From: Phorcus lineatus
Lineage: Eukaryota; Mollusca; Gastropoda; Trochida; Trochidae
DNA: 64,000 nucleotides
Assembly (NCBI GenBank): GCA_921293015.1
Contig: OV121081.1
Coordinates: forward strand, 66,791,022 to 66,855,021
Direction: 5' to 3'
Shown here piece by piece: positions 37,601-50,379 of the stretch (its first letter is position 1; every line of letters starts with the position of its first letter). Below the pieces are notes generated by a model. It was not told where the DNA came from. It worked only from the letters and a program-made list of their open reading frames with translations, and made no database searches. Position numbers and translations under genes: made by a program.

Positions 37601-40600
37601 TGGGTGACATCATCACTAATACATCACGTGGTAACACCACACCTAATACATCTTTTTTAACATCACATGTATACTATATATATGTCCTTGGTAAAATCAT
37701 ATATAATTCTTCATGAGGTTACATCACGTCTTCACTTCACGACTTACATGTATGTAACATCCTTAAGTAACGTCGCATATGTCTACATTTATGTCCTTGC
37801 ATTTATGTCCACCACGATGGTAAAACCAACTTAATAAAAGAAACCAATTTATTCAAATAAGGTGTTCGTTGACATATTTCAAAGGACGTCTATTAAATGA
37901 TAGTTTGTACTCGATGTATATGAACCGCAGCCACATTTTGCTCATGATCATCAGTCGGTAGCTGCACAGTTGGTAAACAGCTGCACATGGAGAGGTCGGG
38001 TAAATTCTAGTCTACATCATCGACTGTGTACATCTGAGCATTCTCATAAAAATACCTTGTGCATATTCTGAAACTATTGGGAGACTAATCACTGTCTTGT
38101 ATGTGCGTGTATGCTCATCAGAAGCTCTTTAGCCAGACAGTGGACTGTAGTTCAGAAGATGAACACCAGGGGGAGCCACGGTGACAAATTAGTGCGATTG
38201 AGATGCACGTGCGCCCCTCGTGTAGATGACCACTCGCAGTATGACGTCACTGTAGGCACTGATAGAGACTCGTCTTATCTCTTGTTGATACGGCGTATCT
38301 TTTACGGGCATTAACACTTGTCTCTTGTTACTTGATGATGTCGGTCTTATTTCTAGTTGTAAAAGAAAGATCAATTTAGTCTGCATTAGAGTCAAAATTT
38401 ATTAATTAGTAAATATAAGTAACAGCAAAAGTAATGTCACAGCCAGAAGTATCTTTCTTAAAGTTGAGCCGGGTTTCAGGCATGTCGAGAGCTTTCACAT
38501 ACTCCATGCATTACAATCGAAGACGATATTTAACAAAACTTTATGATGAATATTTCCTATTGTATACTTTATCCTGAACTGACTTTTGAATACCAGATGC
38601 ATTTTCAACTGATGCTTTGTATATTTACATAAATTGCAAACATATTGCTTTAAGAAAAAAACCCCATTGCCTTATATTTTTTCAAATGTAGCCAAAGAAG
38701 TGTGTTTTTAGACATTAACACATATATACTGTATTTCACGCTACTTGTTGAACAATTCTGACAGCACCTGTAATTGAATCCAACCGTACTCCCTTGGAAA
38801 ACCAAACTTTTTGCGTTTAACGCCAAAACCAATAACCCGAAACGGTGACTGTTCTTACAAGAATAGAACTATTAAAACTTTTATCTTACCCCAGCCAACA
38901 CATCGGCGAAGATAAAGGAATTCCGCCTTCAATTGAGGCAGCGCAACCTAAAGCATTGTTTTCTTGCCTCTGTTTGAAATTCTCTGTTTATTTTGAGAAA
39001 GTTCTCCCTCAATAAGATAGCGTGTATCGCTGACCTATAACCATTCCTTTAATGCCCATACTTGCAGCTAGCGTTTGTTAGGGTTCCTCTCAGTTCCACC
39101 TTATCCAAGTGAAATATTTTCCTTTGTTTTTGAAGCTGGCGAAGACAGCTATGCCGTGTTAATGAGCGGCAGTTGTGAAACAATATGTTATCTCCCTTGC
39201 AGATCACTACAGTGTGCTCAACTGCTGTCTCTCTTTAAAACATCTGGATTTGGAATTGAAACTTATGAACAACAGACATTTAGTGACCGACTATTTAATT
39301 GCATTTTGATGCAGATGATATACATTTGTGTTCTCTTTTGTTTATTGTGTAGACAATCTAAATATGGATATTTATAAAACATATATAGGGATTTGGCTGA
39401 GTCGTCCAACGTTTACCCAGATGTGCTGAACTTTTGTCAATGATTTCGCCATTTCCCTTCGCATTGTTTTTTTAACACATATCATATCATATATATGTAT
39501 ATACTTGATGATGAATTTGGTTGATTTAATGGCAGTACTTTGTATTCATGAATATCATGATCAACATCAGCATAATTAACAACATCATCAACATCTTCAT
39601 TCTTTTCGTCTCTGGTTTGTTATTAGAACGATTATCAGAAAAGCAAGCCTTTCTAAATAACAGCCTATTTATTGTGAAAATATACTGGACAGTAAAAGTT
39701 AGGGATAGTGTCAATGTTATGATTAATATTTAATCAGATAATCAATGTAAAAATATGTCATGATTAATAATTTCTGAATCGTCATATATCCCTAAACATT
39801 GCTGTCCAATACACATGGTGTATCGTTTACATGTATTCTTAATGTACATATATATTCATATTTCGATTCCTTACATTCCAAGTAATGAAGGAGCATAAAC
39901 TATCTGTAAGGAGAAGTTGTCCGGATTCCCTCTCCAGTGTATGCAACAATGAAAACCCAAAGACAAGTGCAATCATCGTCTAGTTCTACCTTCATTTATA
40001 ATAAAAGCTACTTTTTGATTTTAGCTATGCAAGTCAAGCATTCCCCATTCCTCTACCTGTTATCGTTAATGTATTCAATTTTTTTTGGTTTTACAATTTA
40101 CTACTTCGTTCAGTCTAATTGATGGTCTTGTAAGATTGAACGCATGGTAAAGAATATGTTGTTCACTTAATTTTGATCAAGAAAACAGAAGCATGTATCT
40201 TCACTGAACGTGTTTTATCGTTTGCTCCGGCGACGATGTTTAACCATTTAAAATTATCACATCTACATATGCCAGTAACAGATATATTTTGCTCATAAAG
40301 TTAAAAAAAAACTTGGGCCTGTTTGTATTTTGCATTATATCACAAGCTTTGACCAGAAATATTCATGAGTATTATTTTCATAATTTATCGCCCGTGGGAT
40401 TTAAACAGGTGCTCAAATGTATATTCTATAATACATTTTAATGATAATTACTATTGAAACTTAATGCACAGTGCTTTTTGCTATCATAACCATATGGGAG
40501 AACTACGGCTTAATACTTTTATCGTTAATTTTTTTCTGTAAAGATTTATGTTAAAGGCATACGAAGGGCACATCTTAAATTCAGCCTTTTAGGCCTATAA

Positions 40601-42010
40601 AGCATGAAATCATGACTTTCACAGATAAACAAAATACCATTATTTTTAACTGAAAGCAGTTTCACTGGCTATTTCCTTAAAGTTACATGTCAATGCAAAT
40701 ATAATCATGACTATTTTTAACAACTTCACTGTTGAAAAGCAATAAACGTATTTCACTTTGTTGTGTTAGTTAGCAATTAGAATATCGAATTTCTAGAAAA
40801 TTGTTTAAACATTGCCATACCAAGACGATTTTGCAATTTCGCATGTTGTAAAGAAATTTTAGAAAGAACAACATTGCAGGTGATGTCAGATCACTTCCTG
40901 AAAGTAATCATCACTCATATCCAGCTTCATGGCCGAACACAAGATCGATAATATGGGCTGTCTGTCTTAAACCAAAAACATATTCACTTTCTCGATGATA
41001 AACGTAAAAAATTGCCAACCTTTTTGTAATGGCATTTGGGTGTTCGTTTCCAACATTTGTATCATTTTCCATCGCAAAGTGGTGTCAACGCTTTTTATCG
41101 TACAATTAATGTTTTCGCACTGTTATTAAAATCTTTCACAATCTGTGTGCACTTTGCCTATTAAATTTTTTTTTTCAAATATAAACTTGGTAAATTCAAT
41201 AACATGGTGTATACTATAGTTCAGTTTATACTAGAAGTTAAATGATTAGTATGATTGGTAATATAAAGTACAATCTTGTAGCATTTGTCTTTTCATTTAT
41301 ACTTTGAAGATGGTTAAATGACTAGTCAATGAAACTAAATCCTATCACAAACTACCTAATGTGACCACCCAATAAAAATAGATAAAGACGACGACATGGA
41401 CGTGAATAACAAAAACAACAAGGATAACAATGCTGGTTCTTATACTGTACTGTCTGATAGACTCTGGTCGGTGTGGTACTTGCTGTTAGCCCTAAACAAG
41501 GACACATTACTTTACGGTACCAATGATTAGATAGTTTAATGCCATATATTACTCTCATATTTCTCAAGTATTATATATTATATATATATGTATATTATCT
41601 CAAGTTGTTCCTACGAACACTATGTAGATTTTTTGGCTTTTGACTACATTGACCATTGTCAGTGAACGTTTAAAAGTATATTCACGACATCTATTTTCCC
41701 ACCCAGTTTCATTTGATCAGGTATACGGTATACGGTAAGGTATACCACACATGCTCAGAGTGTGAACTGACCTCGTGTAGAATGTACCTGCATACCTACA
41801 GTAGGTGCAAACTGATAACATAGACTGATGTACTATCCTTACAATCTGTTTGACCCAAATGATATATCTCAGCTAGCTAATATCACACATAAAAGACAAA
41901 GACACTCCACGTTCCCACCTGATGAATAGTAAACATCATTCCCAAATGAATGCGTGTATGAGTAAGTGCGAATCCAGTGATTCCTGCAGGTGATATTGAA
42001 AGACAAAACC
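34621..42010. other. AT-rich intergenic stretch
   Basis: No supported gene. It contains a decayed minisatellite at 37.53-37.81 kb, an imperfect 'aacatcatc' microsatellite at about 39545-39605, and one perfect TGACGTCA at 38242-38249. Open frames are short and show no family resemblance. Confidence 0.5.
37530..37810. repeat. Decayed minisatellite with a 'ttggtaacatcacatctaatacatc' theme
   Basis: Words such as 'cttggtaa', 'catcacat/catcacgt', 'ctaatacatc' and 'tatgtcctt' recur in loose order at irregular spacing across about 280 bases. This fits an old tandem array eroded by substitutions and indels. Confidence 0.5.
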
Positions 42011-42017
42011 ACACCCT

Positions 42018-42033
42018 GAGATCTCTCTCTGTC

Positions 42034-42120
<87 letters not shown>
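42018..42120. repeat. Pyrimidine microsatellite (CT)n with (GTCT)n
   Basis: A run of CT dinucleotides is interrupted by about five GTCT units near 42030-42055. It forms the left edge of a 4-kb pyrimidine-rich block. Ser/Leu-rich or Arg/Glu-rich open frames across it are repeat artefacts. Confidence 0.95.
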
Positions 42121-42122
<2 letters not shown>

Positions 42123-42209
42123 CCCCTCTATCTCCTTCCTCTCTCTTTATAGTTCTTCCTCATCCTTATCTTTCTCCCTCTACCCTCTCTCTTGAGCTCT
42201 CCCTGTTCC

Positions 42210-42625
42210 CTCTCTCCTTCATTCTTCTCTTTCTCTCTCTACCTCTCTCCTTCATTCTTCTCTTTCTCTCTCTACCTCTCTCCTTCATTCTTCTCTTTCT
42301 CTCTCTACCTCTCTCCTTCATTCTTCTCTTTCTCTCTCTACCTCTCTCTTTCATTCTTCTCTTTCTCTCTCTACCTCTCTCCTTCATTCTTCTCTTTCTC
42401 TCTCTACCTCTCTCCTTCATTCTTCTCTTTCTCTCTCTACCTCTCTCCTTCATTCTTCTCTTTCTCTCTCTACCTCTCTCCTTCATTCTTCTCTTTCTCT
42501 CTCTACCTCTCTCCGTCATTCTTCTCTTTCTCTCTCTACCTCTCTCCTTCATTCTTCTCTTTCTCTCTCTACCTCTCTCCTTCATTCTTCTCTTTCTCTC
42601 TCTACCTCTCTCCTTCATTCCCTTC
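42210..42625. repeat. 33-bp minisatellite, about 12 copies
   Basis: The unit reads roughly 'ttcattcttctctttctc' followed by 'tctctacctctctcc'. About twelve near-identical copies and one partial copy are present, with isolated changes such as ctttc and cgtc in place of ccttc. Because 33 is divisible by three, each frame repeats an 11-residue peptide (SPSFFSFSLYL forward, an Arg/Glu/Lys-rich unit in reverse). These frames have no splice, domain or start context, so I do not call them genes. Confidence 0.95.
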
Positions 42626-42839
42626 TTTCTACTTCTAACCACTCTCTCCCCCTTCTCTTCCTTCATCTACCATCCCTCCCTAAGCCTCCTCTGTCTCACT
42701 CTACCATCTAATCCTCTAATTTCTGTGAAACTCTGTTTCTCAATCTATCCTCTCTCCCTGACCCTAATCTATCTCAATCTACTTTTTCTGACTCATTCTC
42801 TTCTATCTCACTAGATCCTCTCTGCCCCATCCCTTTCTT

Positions 42840-45580
42840 TCTCAATCTACTCTCTCTGTCCCACCATGTTCTTTCTCAATCTACCCTCTCTGCCCCATCC
42901 CGTTCTTTCTCAATCTAACCTCTCTGCCCCATCCCGTTCTTTCTCAGTCTACCCCCTCTGTCCCATCCCGTTCTTTCTCAATCTACTCTCTCTGTTCCAT
43001 CCCGTTCTTTCTCAATCTACTCTCTCTGTCCCATCCCGTTCTTTCTCAATCTACCCTCTCTGTCCCATCCCGTTCTTTCTCAATCTACTCTCTCTGTCCC
43101 ACCATGTTCTTTCTCAATCTACCCTCTCTGTCCCATCCCGTTCTTTCTCAATCTACCCTCTCTGTCCCATCCCGTTCTTTCTCAATCTACTCTCTCTGTC
43201 CCACCATGTTCTTTCTCAATCTACCCTCTCTGTCCCATCCCGTTCTTTCTCAATCTACCCTCTCTGTCCCATCCCGTTCTTTCTCAATCTACCCTCTCTG
43301 TCCCATCCCGTTCTTTCTCAATCTACTCTCTCTGTCCCATCCCGTTCTTTCTCAATCTACTCTCTCTGTCCCATCCCGTTCTTTCTCAATCTAACCTCTC
43401 TGCCCAATCCCGTTCTTTCTCAATCTACTCTCTCTGTCCCATCCCGTTCTTTCTCAATCTATTCTCTCTGTCCCATCCCGTTCTTTCTCAATCTACCCTC
43501 TCTGCCCCATCCCGATCTTTCTCAATGTACCCTCTCTGTCCCATCCCGTTCTTTCTCAATCTAACCTCTCTGTCCCATCCCGTTCTTTCTCAATCTACTC
43601 TCTCTGCCCCATCCCGTTCTTTCTCAATCTACTCTCTCTGCCCCATCCCGTTCTTTCTCAATCTACTCTCTCTGTCCCACCATGTTCTTTCTCAATCTAC
43701 CCTCTCTGTCCCATCCCGTTCTTTCTCAATCTACCCTCTCTGTCCCATCCCGTTCTTTCTCAATCTACCCTCTCTGTCCCATCCCGTTCTTTCTCAATCT
43801 AACCTCTCTGCCCCATCCCGTTCTTTCTCAATCTACCCTCTCTGTCCCATCCCGTTCTTTCTCAATCTAACCTCTCTGCCCCATCCCGTTCTTTCTCAAT
43901 CTACCCTCTCTGTCCCATCCCGTTCTTTCTCAATCTACCCTCTCTGTCCCATCCCGTTCTTTCTCAATCTACCCTCTCTGCCCCATCCCGTTCTTTCTCA
44001 ATCTACCCTCTCTGTCCCATCCCGTTCTTTCTCAATCTACCCTCTCTGTCCCATCCCGTTCTTTCTCAATCTACCCTCTCTGTCCCATCCCGTTCTTTCT
44101 CAATCTACCCTCTCTGCCCCATCCCGTTCTTTCTCAATCTACCCTCTCTGTCCCATCCCGTTCTTTCTCAATCTACCCTCTTTGTCCCATCCCGTTCTTT
44201 CTCAATCTACCCTCTCTGCCCCATCCCGTTCTTTCTCAATCTACTCTCTCTGCCCCATCCCGTTCTTTCTCAATCTACCCTCTCTGTCCCATCCCGTTCT
44301 TTCTCAATCTACCCTCTCTGTCCCATCCCGTTCTTTCTCAATCTAACCTCTCTGTCCCACAATGTTCTTTCTCAATCTAACCTCTCTGCCCCATCCCGTT
44401 CTTTCTCAATCTACCCTCTCTGCCCCATCCCGTTCTTTCTCAATCTACTCTCTCTGTCCCATCCCGTTCTTTCTCAATCTACCCTCTCTGCCCCATCCCG
44501 TTCTTTCTCAATCTACTCTCTCTGTCCCATCCCGTTCTTTCTCAATCTACCCTCTCTGCCCCATCCCATTCTTTCTCAATCTACCCTCTCTGTCCCATCC
44601 CGTTCTTTCTCAATCTACTCTCTCTGTCCCATCCCGTTCTTTCTCAATCTACTCTCTCTGTCCCATCCATATCTTTCTCAATCTACTCTCTCTGTCCCAT
44701 CCCGATCTTTCTCAATGAACCCTCTCTGCCCCATCCGTTCTTTCTCAATCTACTCTCTCTGTCCCATCCCGTTCTTTCTCAATCTACCCTCTCTGTCCCA
44801 CAATGTTCTTTCTCAATCTACTCTCTCTGTCCCATCCCGTTCTTTTTCAATCTACTCTCTCTGTCCCATCCCGTTCTTTCTCAATCTAACCTCTCTGCCC
44901 CATCCCGTTCTTTCTCAATCTACCCTCTCTGCCCCATCCCGTTCTTTCTCAATCTACCCTCTCTGTCCCATCCCGTTCTTTCTCAATCTACTCTCTCTGT
45001 TCCATCCCGTTCTTTCTCAATCTACTCTCTCTGTCCCATCCCGATCTTTCTCAATCTACCCTCTCTGTCCCATCCCGATCTTTCTCAATGTACCCTCTCT
45101 GTCCCACAATGTTCTTTCTCAATCTACCCTCTCTGTCCCATCCCGTTCTTTCTCAATCTACCCTCTCTGTCCCATCCCGTTCTTTCTCAATCTACTCTCT
45201 CTGTCCCACCATGTTCTTTCTCAATCTACCCTCTCTGCCCCATCCCGTTCTTTCTCAATCTACTCTCTCTGTCCCACCATGTTCTTTCTCAATCTACCCT
45301 CTCTGTCCCATCCCGATCTTTCTCAATGTACCCTCTCTGTCCCACAATGTTCTTTCTCAATCTACCCTCTGTGTCCCATCCCGTTCTTTCTCAATCTACC
45401 CTCTCTGTCCCATCCCGTTCTTTCTCAATCTACTCTCTCTGTCCCACCATGTTCTTTCTCAATCTACCCTCTCTGCCCCATCCCGTTCTTTCTCAATCTA
45501 CTCTCTCTGTCCCACCATGTTCTTTCTCAATCTACCCTCTCTGTCCCATCCCGTTCTTTCTCAATCTACCCTCTGAACAT
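42840..45580. repeat. 34-bp minisatellite, about 80 copies
   Basis: The unit reads 'ctctctgtcccatcccgttc' then 'tttctcaatctacc', 34 bases, repeated in register for about 2.7 kb. Variant units carry gcccc for gtccc, tactc for taccc, 'caccatg' or 'cacaatg' for 'catcccg', and 'gatc...aatgtacc'. Since 34 is not a multiple of three, the three forward frames are permutations of one 34-residue repeat, and all are nearly stop-free, giving open frames of up to 418 codons. ATGs arise only in variant units (caccatg, aatgtacc). The array is a satellite-like tandem repeat; protein coding is not supported. Confidence 0.96.
45071..45546. repeat. 238-bp higher-order duplication (seven 34-bp units) inside the array
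   Basis: The order of variant units (gatc/aatgtacc, cacaatg, two plain units, caccatg, gcccc, caccatg) at 45071-45308 is repeated at 45309-45546. I see essentially one difference (ctctctg to ctctgtg near 45369). This is a second-level tandem repeat of exactly seven units. Confidence 0.88.
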
Positions 45581-45945
45581 GTTTTTTGTCAATGTACCCT
45601 CTCTGGCCCACGCTGTTTTTTGTTTTGTCAATGTACCCTCTCTGCCCCACCCTGGTGTTTTTCAATTTGCCCTCTCTGCCCCAACATGGTTTTTCTCAAT
45701 GTACCCTCTCTGGCCCACGCTGTTTTTTTCTCAATTTACTCTCTCTGCCCCACCCTGTTTTTTCTCAATGTACCCTCTCTGCCCCAAAATGTTTTTTTTT
45801 CAATCTACCCTCTTTCCCTCACCCTCCTCTATCTCAAACTACCCACTCTCCTTCAACTACCTCTATCTCAATCTACCCTCTCTCCTTCAACTACCTCTAT
45901 CTCAATCTACCCTCTCTTCCTCATCCTTCTCTCACACTCTCTCCT
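45581..45945. repeat. Degenerate right flank of the 34-bp minisatellite
   Basis: The units decay into length variants such as 'ccctctctggcccacgctgt' plus 'tttttctcaatgta', and finally 'ctctctccttcaactacctc' plus 'tatctcaatctacc' repeated twice. The gradient of decay towards the edge is what unequal exchange predicts, with the centre homogenised and the margins left to drift. A similar decayed flank lies at about 42720-42840. Confidence 0.8.
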
Positions 45946-46112
45946 CTCGCCCTACACAACAAAAAGTATAAATGATAACCAGTGTTCCTCTGTAGTGATA
46001 ACAGTCGGATCAAATCAAAACAACCAAATCTTAAAAGCAATCCTGTATCTCCTATCCCCTCACTTCATACCTACCTTCGCCTCATTTTCAATCCAGGCAA
46101 CAATCCTCATAA

Positions 46113-46139
46113 CCCCCCCCCCCCCCCCCCCCCCCCCCC
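46113..46139 (+). repeat. Poly-C tract of 27 bases
   Basis: Twenty-seven consecutive C residues lie about 170 bases beyond the pyrimidine minisatellite block. The opposite strand is an uninterrupted G run with quadruplex potential. Its exact length in an assembly may be unreliable. Confidence 0.95.
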
Positions 46140-49100
46140 TACCCGTTCTTAATCTTTTCACTACCTCTCCCCAGGCATATAACAAGATTGATTTCACGTT
46201 GATCTTTAACTTGCTTCTTTGGCCTTCAGCCTCTTAGCTTCATCTATAGTATCATGGGTAGTAGATGTGAAACATGTTGCACGCACGTGAAGTCACGCGC
46301 ATGTGTTTGTCATCTTTGATGGGTTTGTGAGGTCAAATGTCACGCCTGTCTGTCATCGACGAGTGTTTGTTTCGCATATATACACATTGGCCGGAACTGA
46401 AATCGACAACAGACTGATATTTATGTAGATCTGGAACAAGTTCAAAAGACCCTCCATTCTGTAGATGGATGCCAACTACGCTGCTTGGTACTAGTACATG
46501 GACTTCTCACACCGGGGAGTACGGGCTAGTGAAGTACACACTTCCCTTCTGTTTTGACGAGGTTCATGCCTTTTCTTGGCTCGTTTGCAGCTCTCTGTTG
46601 ACGATACTCGAAACGTATCCTTTCTCGGTTCATCTATACGACCATAGATATAAACTTTTAGATAACGGGATCTACATTTTGATTTAGGATAATGAATGTT
46701 CAATTATCCTCAGCCGATAATAGGTATATTTTTACATCCATACCGACACATAATTACCAAAAAAAGTTGAAAACAGAACGATATGAATTTAACATATTTC
46801 ATTTCCAAGAAGGATGAGATTTGTAAACAAGCTATAAACGTATATGAATACTGCTCAAAGATACAAATTAAAATATAATACATTTCATGGTGAATGACAA
46901 TATATATGATACATACAAACGCCAATTAATGTAATCGAAGTCAATCATCATAAACTATACTTCAATCTATTGGTTATTGAACTGTTAAAGTTTTTCGGCA
47001 GACGATCGATTTGGATTTCCGAATAAAACGGATTCAAAATCGAATCCTCTATAAAAGAAGGCATTTTTTGCCTTGTAACACTGTAAAAAGGACATGTTAA
47101 TTACTACATACAGCAAGATTAAATATCACAAATTTTCGGAATTCAAAACAATTTGTTTCGATCAATGCTTTAAAAAATCATTACATCGAAGTTTTCGTTT
47201 TCCAATTTTAGATATTCACCCGCTGTCGTTATCATATATTTTCTTAAAATATTTAGATTCCTCGTTAGAAAAGTGAAAATGGGTTAATCTATAGTGTGTG
47301 GTTTTTCTATATATTTTGATAACAATAAGGGCATCGATGTATTTCTTTAAACATGTTATCTGGCGATTAGTATCAAAGATCTCTATCTACTATATATCAC
47401 TATCATATCAAATCGATATCAATGGTAAATCGAACACGGCTCTATAATGCGTCAACGTTGTACATAGTAAGGAAAATGACCGAGCCTCGGACACCATCCA
47501 GAGTGGCCCGGACTTTGGACACTTTTGACTAAGTTTGACGTAATAATAAGTGCAATGTCGGAAATAGATTTGTTAATTTCGAGGACGTTATTTCATTTAT
47601 TTCATTAAGTTAACATTAGTTTGCAGTAAGCATGTTTAATTGAACTTTTGCTGAGATGTAAAAATGTCATTTTCATGAAATAAATTGGCGAATTATTTGT
47701 TAATGTAGACTCTTAGGTTAAGAAATATAGAAAGCACAAATATCTTAAACTATTTTGTTAAAGAGAAACAACCAAATTGTTAGATTTTGCTGAATATTGG
47801 TCCATTTGAAGTGAAAATTTAAAGTCATAGGCTCATTTTTGCAAGGCAAATTGTGATGCGCGCCAACAAAATAGTTCATTACTCACAGAAATCTTAACTC
47901 CTGACGTTTGCAACAATGTTCAGAACTCTGCGTGCATTCTAGGCCAAGTAATGAAATTCAAAACACTCTACCCTATGTCTTCGTTGAGCGTCAGTCCTTA
48001 CCACGTCATTTCGCAAAAGCCATGACGTAGAACACATGTCATTTCCCAGCTGAAAATGCGATGAATAGCTAATTCTTATTTCTTTTTCAAATACAGAAAG
48101 AACAAAAAGGGTGGTAAACTCAACGAAGAATGTGTCTGTCAATAGAATTGGCGCTGTAATTACTAGATTACAAGTATATATCGCGCTCACTTTAGGGTGC
48201 ACTTGATTTGTAAACCTTTGGTCTGCAACGGCAGACGCCAATAAGCAGCGTCGCCCTTAACAGTAAAACGGGCATAAAAATATAAATCTTTGCAGACACG
48301 ACAGGTAATTTTGGTGTAATTGATCAGATTTTTGGTCGTGAAGGTTTAATTGCCTAACAAAAGTGATTCTATGACTGTTGAATGTTGAAGTAATGATTAG
48401 ATATCGAAATTCGTGCAGTTTGACCATATATCGGTTTAGCGTTATGGCGTTTTTGCGTCGAACTTACAAATGTCATATTGCTGTAACGACGTATGTGGCA
48501 GTGTTGGGAAATTTTATCAACGGAAAGAATGCTCTGTACAGATAACAAAATTAATTCATAGTTGCAAATACCTTTGAAAGTACTGTACATGGACTATTTA
48601 ACTTCGTTTTTTGATGTCCGAAATCATTGTGATAATTGTTATCAGCCTGGCATACATGCGAGAAAAGTAGGTGGAACTGTCCGCAGTTAGATCGGAACTG
48701 TCCGAACCTCGGGCGATTTCATATAGGCAATAAAACCGTTGTTTTCGGTTATTATCGAACCATTTCTGCTTTTCAAGATAGAAATACAAAATAATATTAC
48801 TTATTGAATAGTTTGGTATGCTGATGTTTACTTTCTTCAGATTAGCTTTTGTAATTCAGTGCTAAATATAGAAATATATATATGAATATTTGAATTGATA
48901 CACTTTTCTCGACAAGACAATGTTTGAAAACAATACATAACGGCTAGCATCATTATTACTTTAACCAACTGACCATCGCGATAATTAGGATAATAAATAT
49001 TAAGAAACATTTAAATATTACTTTCGATATCGTGCTTTTCGTATTCGTTTCATCGCCTGATTCATTATTTTTCTGCATTGGTAAAGCTCTTTCTATTCCG

Positions 49101-50250
49101 CTTATATTTCACTTATGAACGCTTGTCACTTCTAACGCGATGTTTACGGCACTGCAACAGCCACAAGAGAGGGAAATAGTGTGACAAGAGTAAAAAGTGG
49201 ACCGATAACCTACCTCTGTATACCAGATAGATATTCATTATATCAGCACTTTTTTATTTTTTACACGTGTAATGCATTTGACACATGTCCTACAATACGC
49301 TTCTACAATAAAACACAAAGAACTATTTAGTCGTGGTGTCGTATAACCCAATCATATTGATGTTAGTTATTTTGTCAACCAAATATGGAGGACGACTGGT
49401 GGTGTTCAAGTCATAAGGCACCTTGGAATGTGTAAGCATCAGTTGTGATGACGTTACAGATAGCACAAGTGTAACGTAGACAGAAGGTTTTTTCACGATG
49501 AAATTAGCAGTGCCGATTCCTGGGTGCTGGATGAAGGTTTTAACCAGAAGACATGAGTCCTTGGCCATAACTGTATTATATAATCTTTCAATTGCAGCAA
49601 AATGCCAACACATTTGAGTTCCCTCGTAACAATTTTTTTTATTAACTTTGAGGTAAACGATGTCAATGTCAATAATTGTATTATTTTGGAGGCTGAATTA
49701 ATTGCACCTTTCGTATCTTACGGAACAACTGTACCCTAATAACAGAAATTCTGGGACGCTGACTTCAACTATTAGATCAGAATTTGTATTTTTTTCAATT
49801 TAAAATTTTAATATTAAAATCCAGGTGATGATAATGAATGTTATGATATTTAGGTGTTTAATGGATTGTTTTGAAATTAAGAGCCAAGGCGTTTAAGCGA
49901 CTATCCAAAGTCACAAGGAGGTACTGATACCATTTTATAGGTTTGTTCTAGTTGTTTCCTCACAGATCGTGTACATAGCCTTGAGAGGTCTCCATCCAAT
50001 AGCTCTATTTAATTCTCGATTTTGCGTTTGCGACCGTAAATTAAATTCATACGATCTCTTCTGAGTTCTTAAAAAAATAATTCATTCCACTACTGAAATA
50101 CAATCTGTGTACTGCTTTACAAAAGCGTTCTTATAATGTCGAGAATAATTGAAGAAATAATTGAGGTGACATTCAGCATTTTTGCTCTAAGCTGGTAAAT
50201 TGTAAGAAATGAACGATGGATATGAATCCTTTGAGATGTCAGTACTATGG
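46140..50250. other. Intergenic stretch, no gene seen
   Basis: Open frames are all 100 codons or shorter with no family resemblance. No RNA gene or mobile element was recognised. Confidence 0.5.

Positions 50251-50379
<129 letters not shown>

Noticed and set aside
42166-42666. Arg/Glu/Lys-rich 166-codon minus frame and Ser/Phe-rich 148-codon plus frame
   Set aside because: Products of the 33-bp minisatellite, whose length divisible by three gives an 11-residue periodic peptide on both strands.
42210-45580. Possible CRISPR-like array
   Set aside because: The 33- and 34-bp units abut with no unique spacers, no cas genes are present, and the genome is eukaryotic.
42866-46237. Open frames of 232, 273, 118, 418, 162 and 303 codons on the plus strand
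   Set aside because: All are translations of the 34-bp minisatellite and its flank in shifted frames. They have no independent start context, splice sites or domain, and all three frames are open alike.
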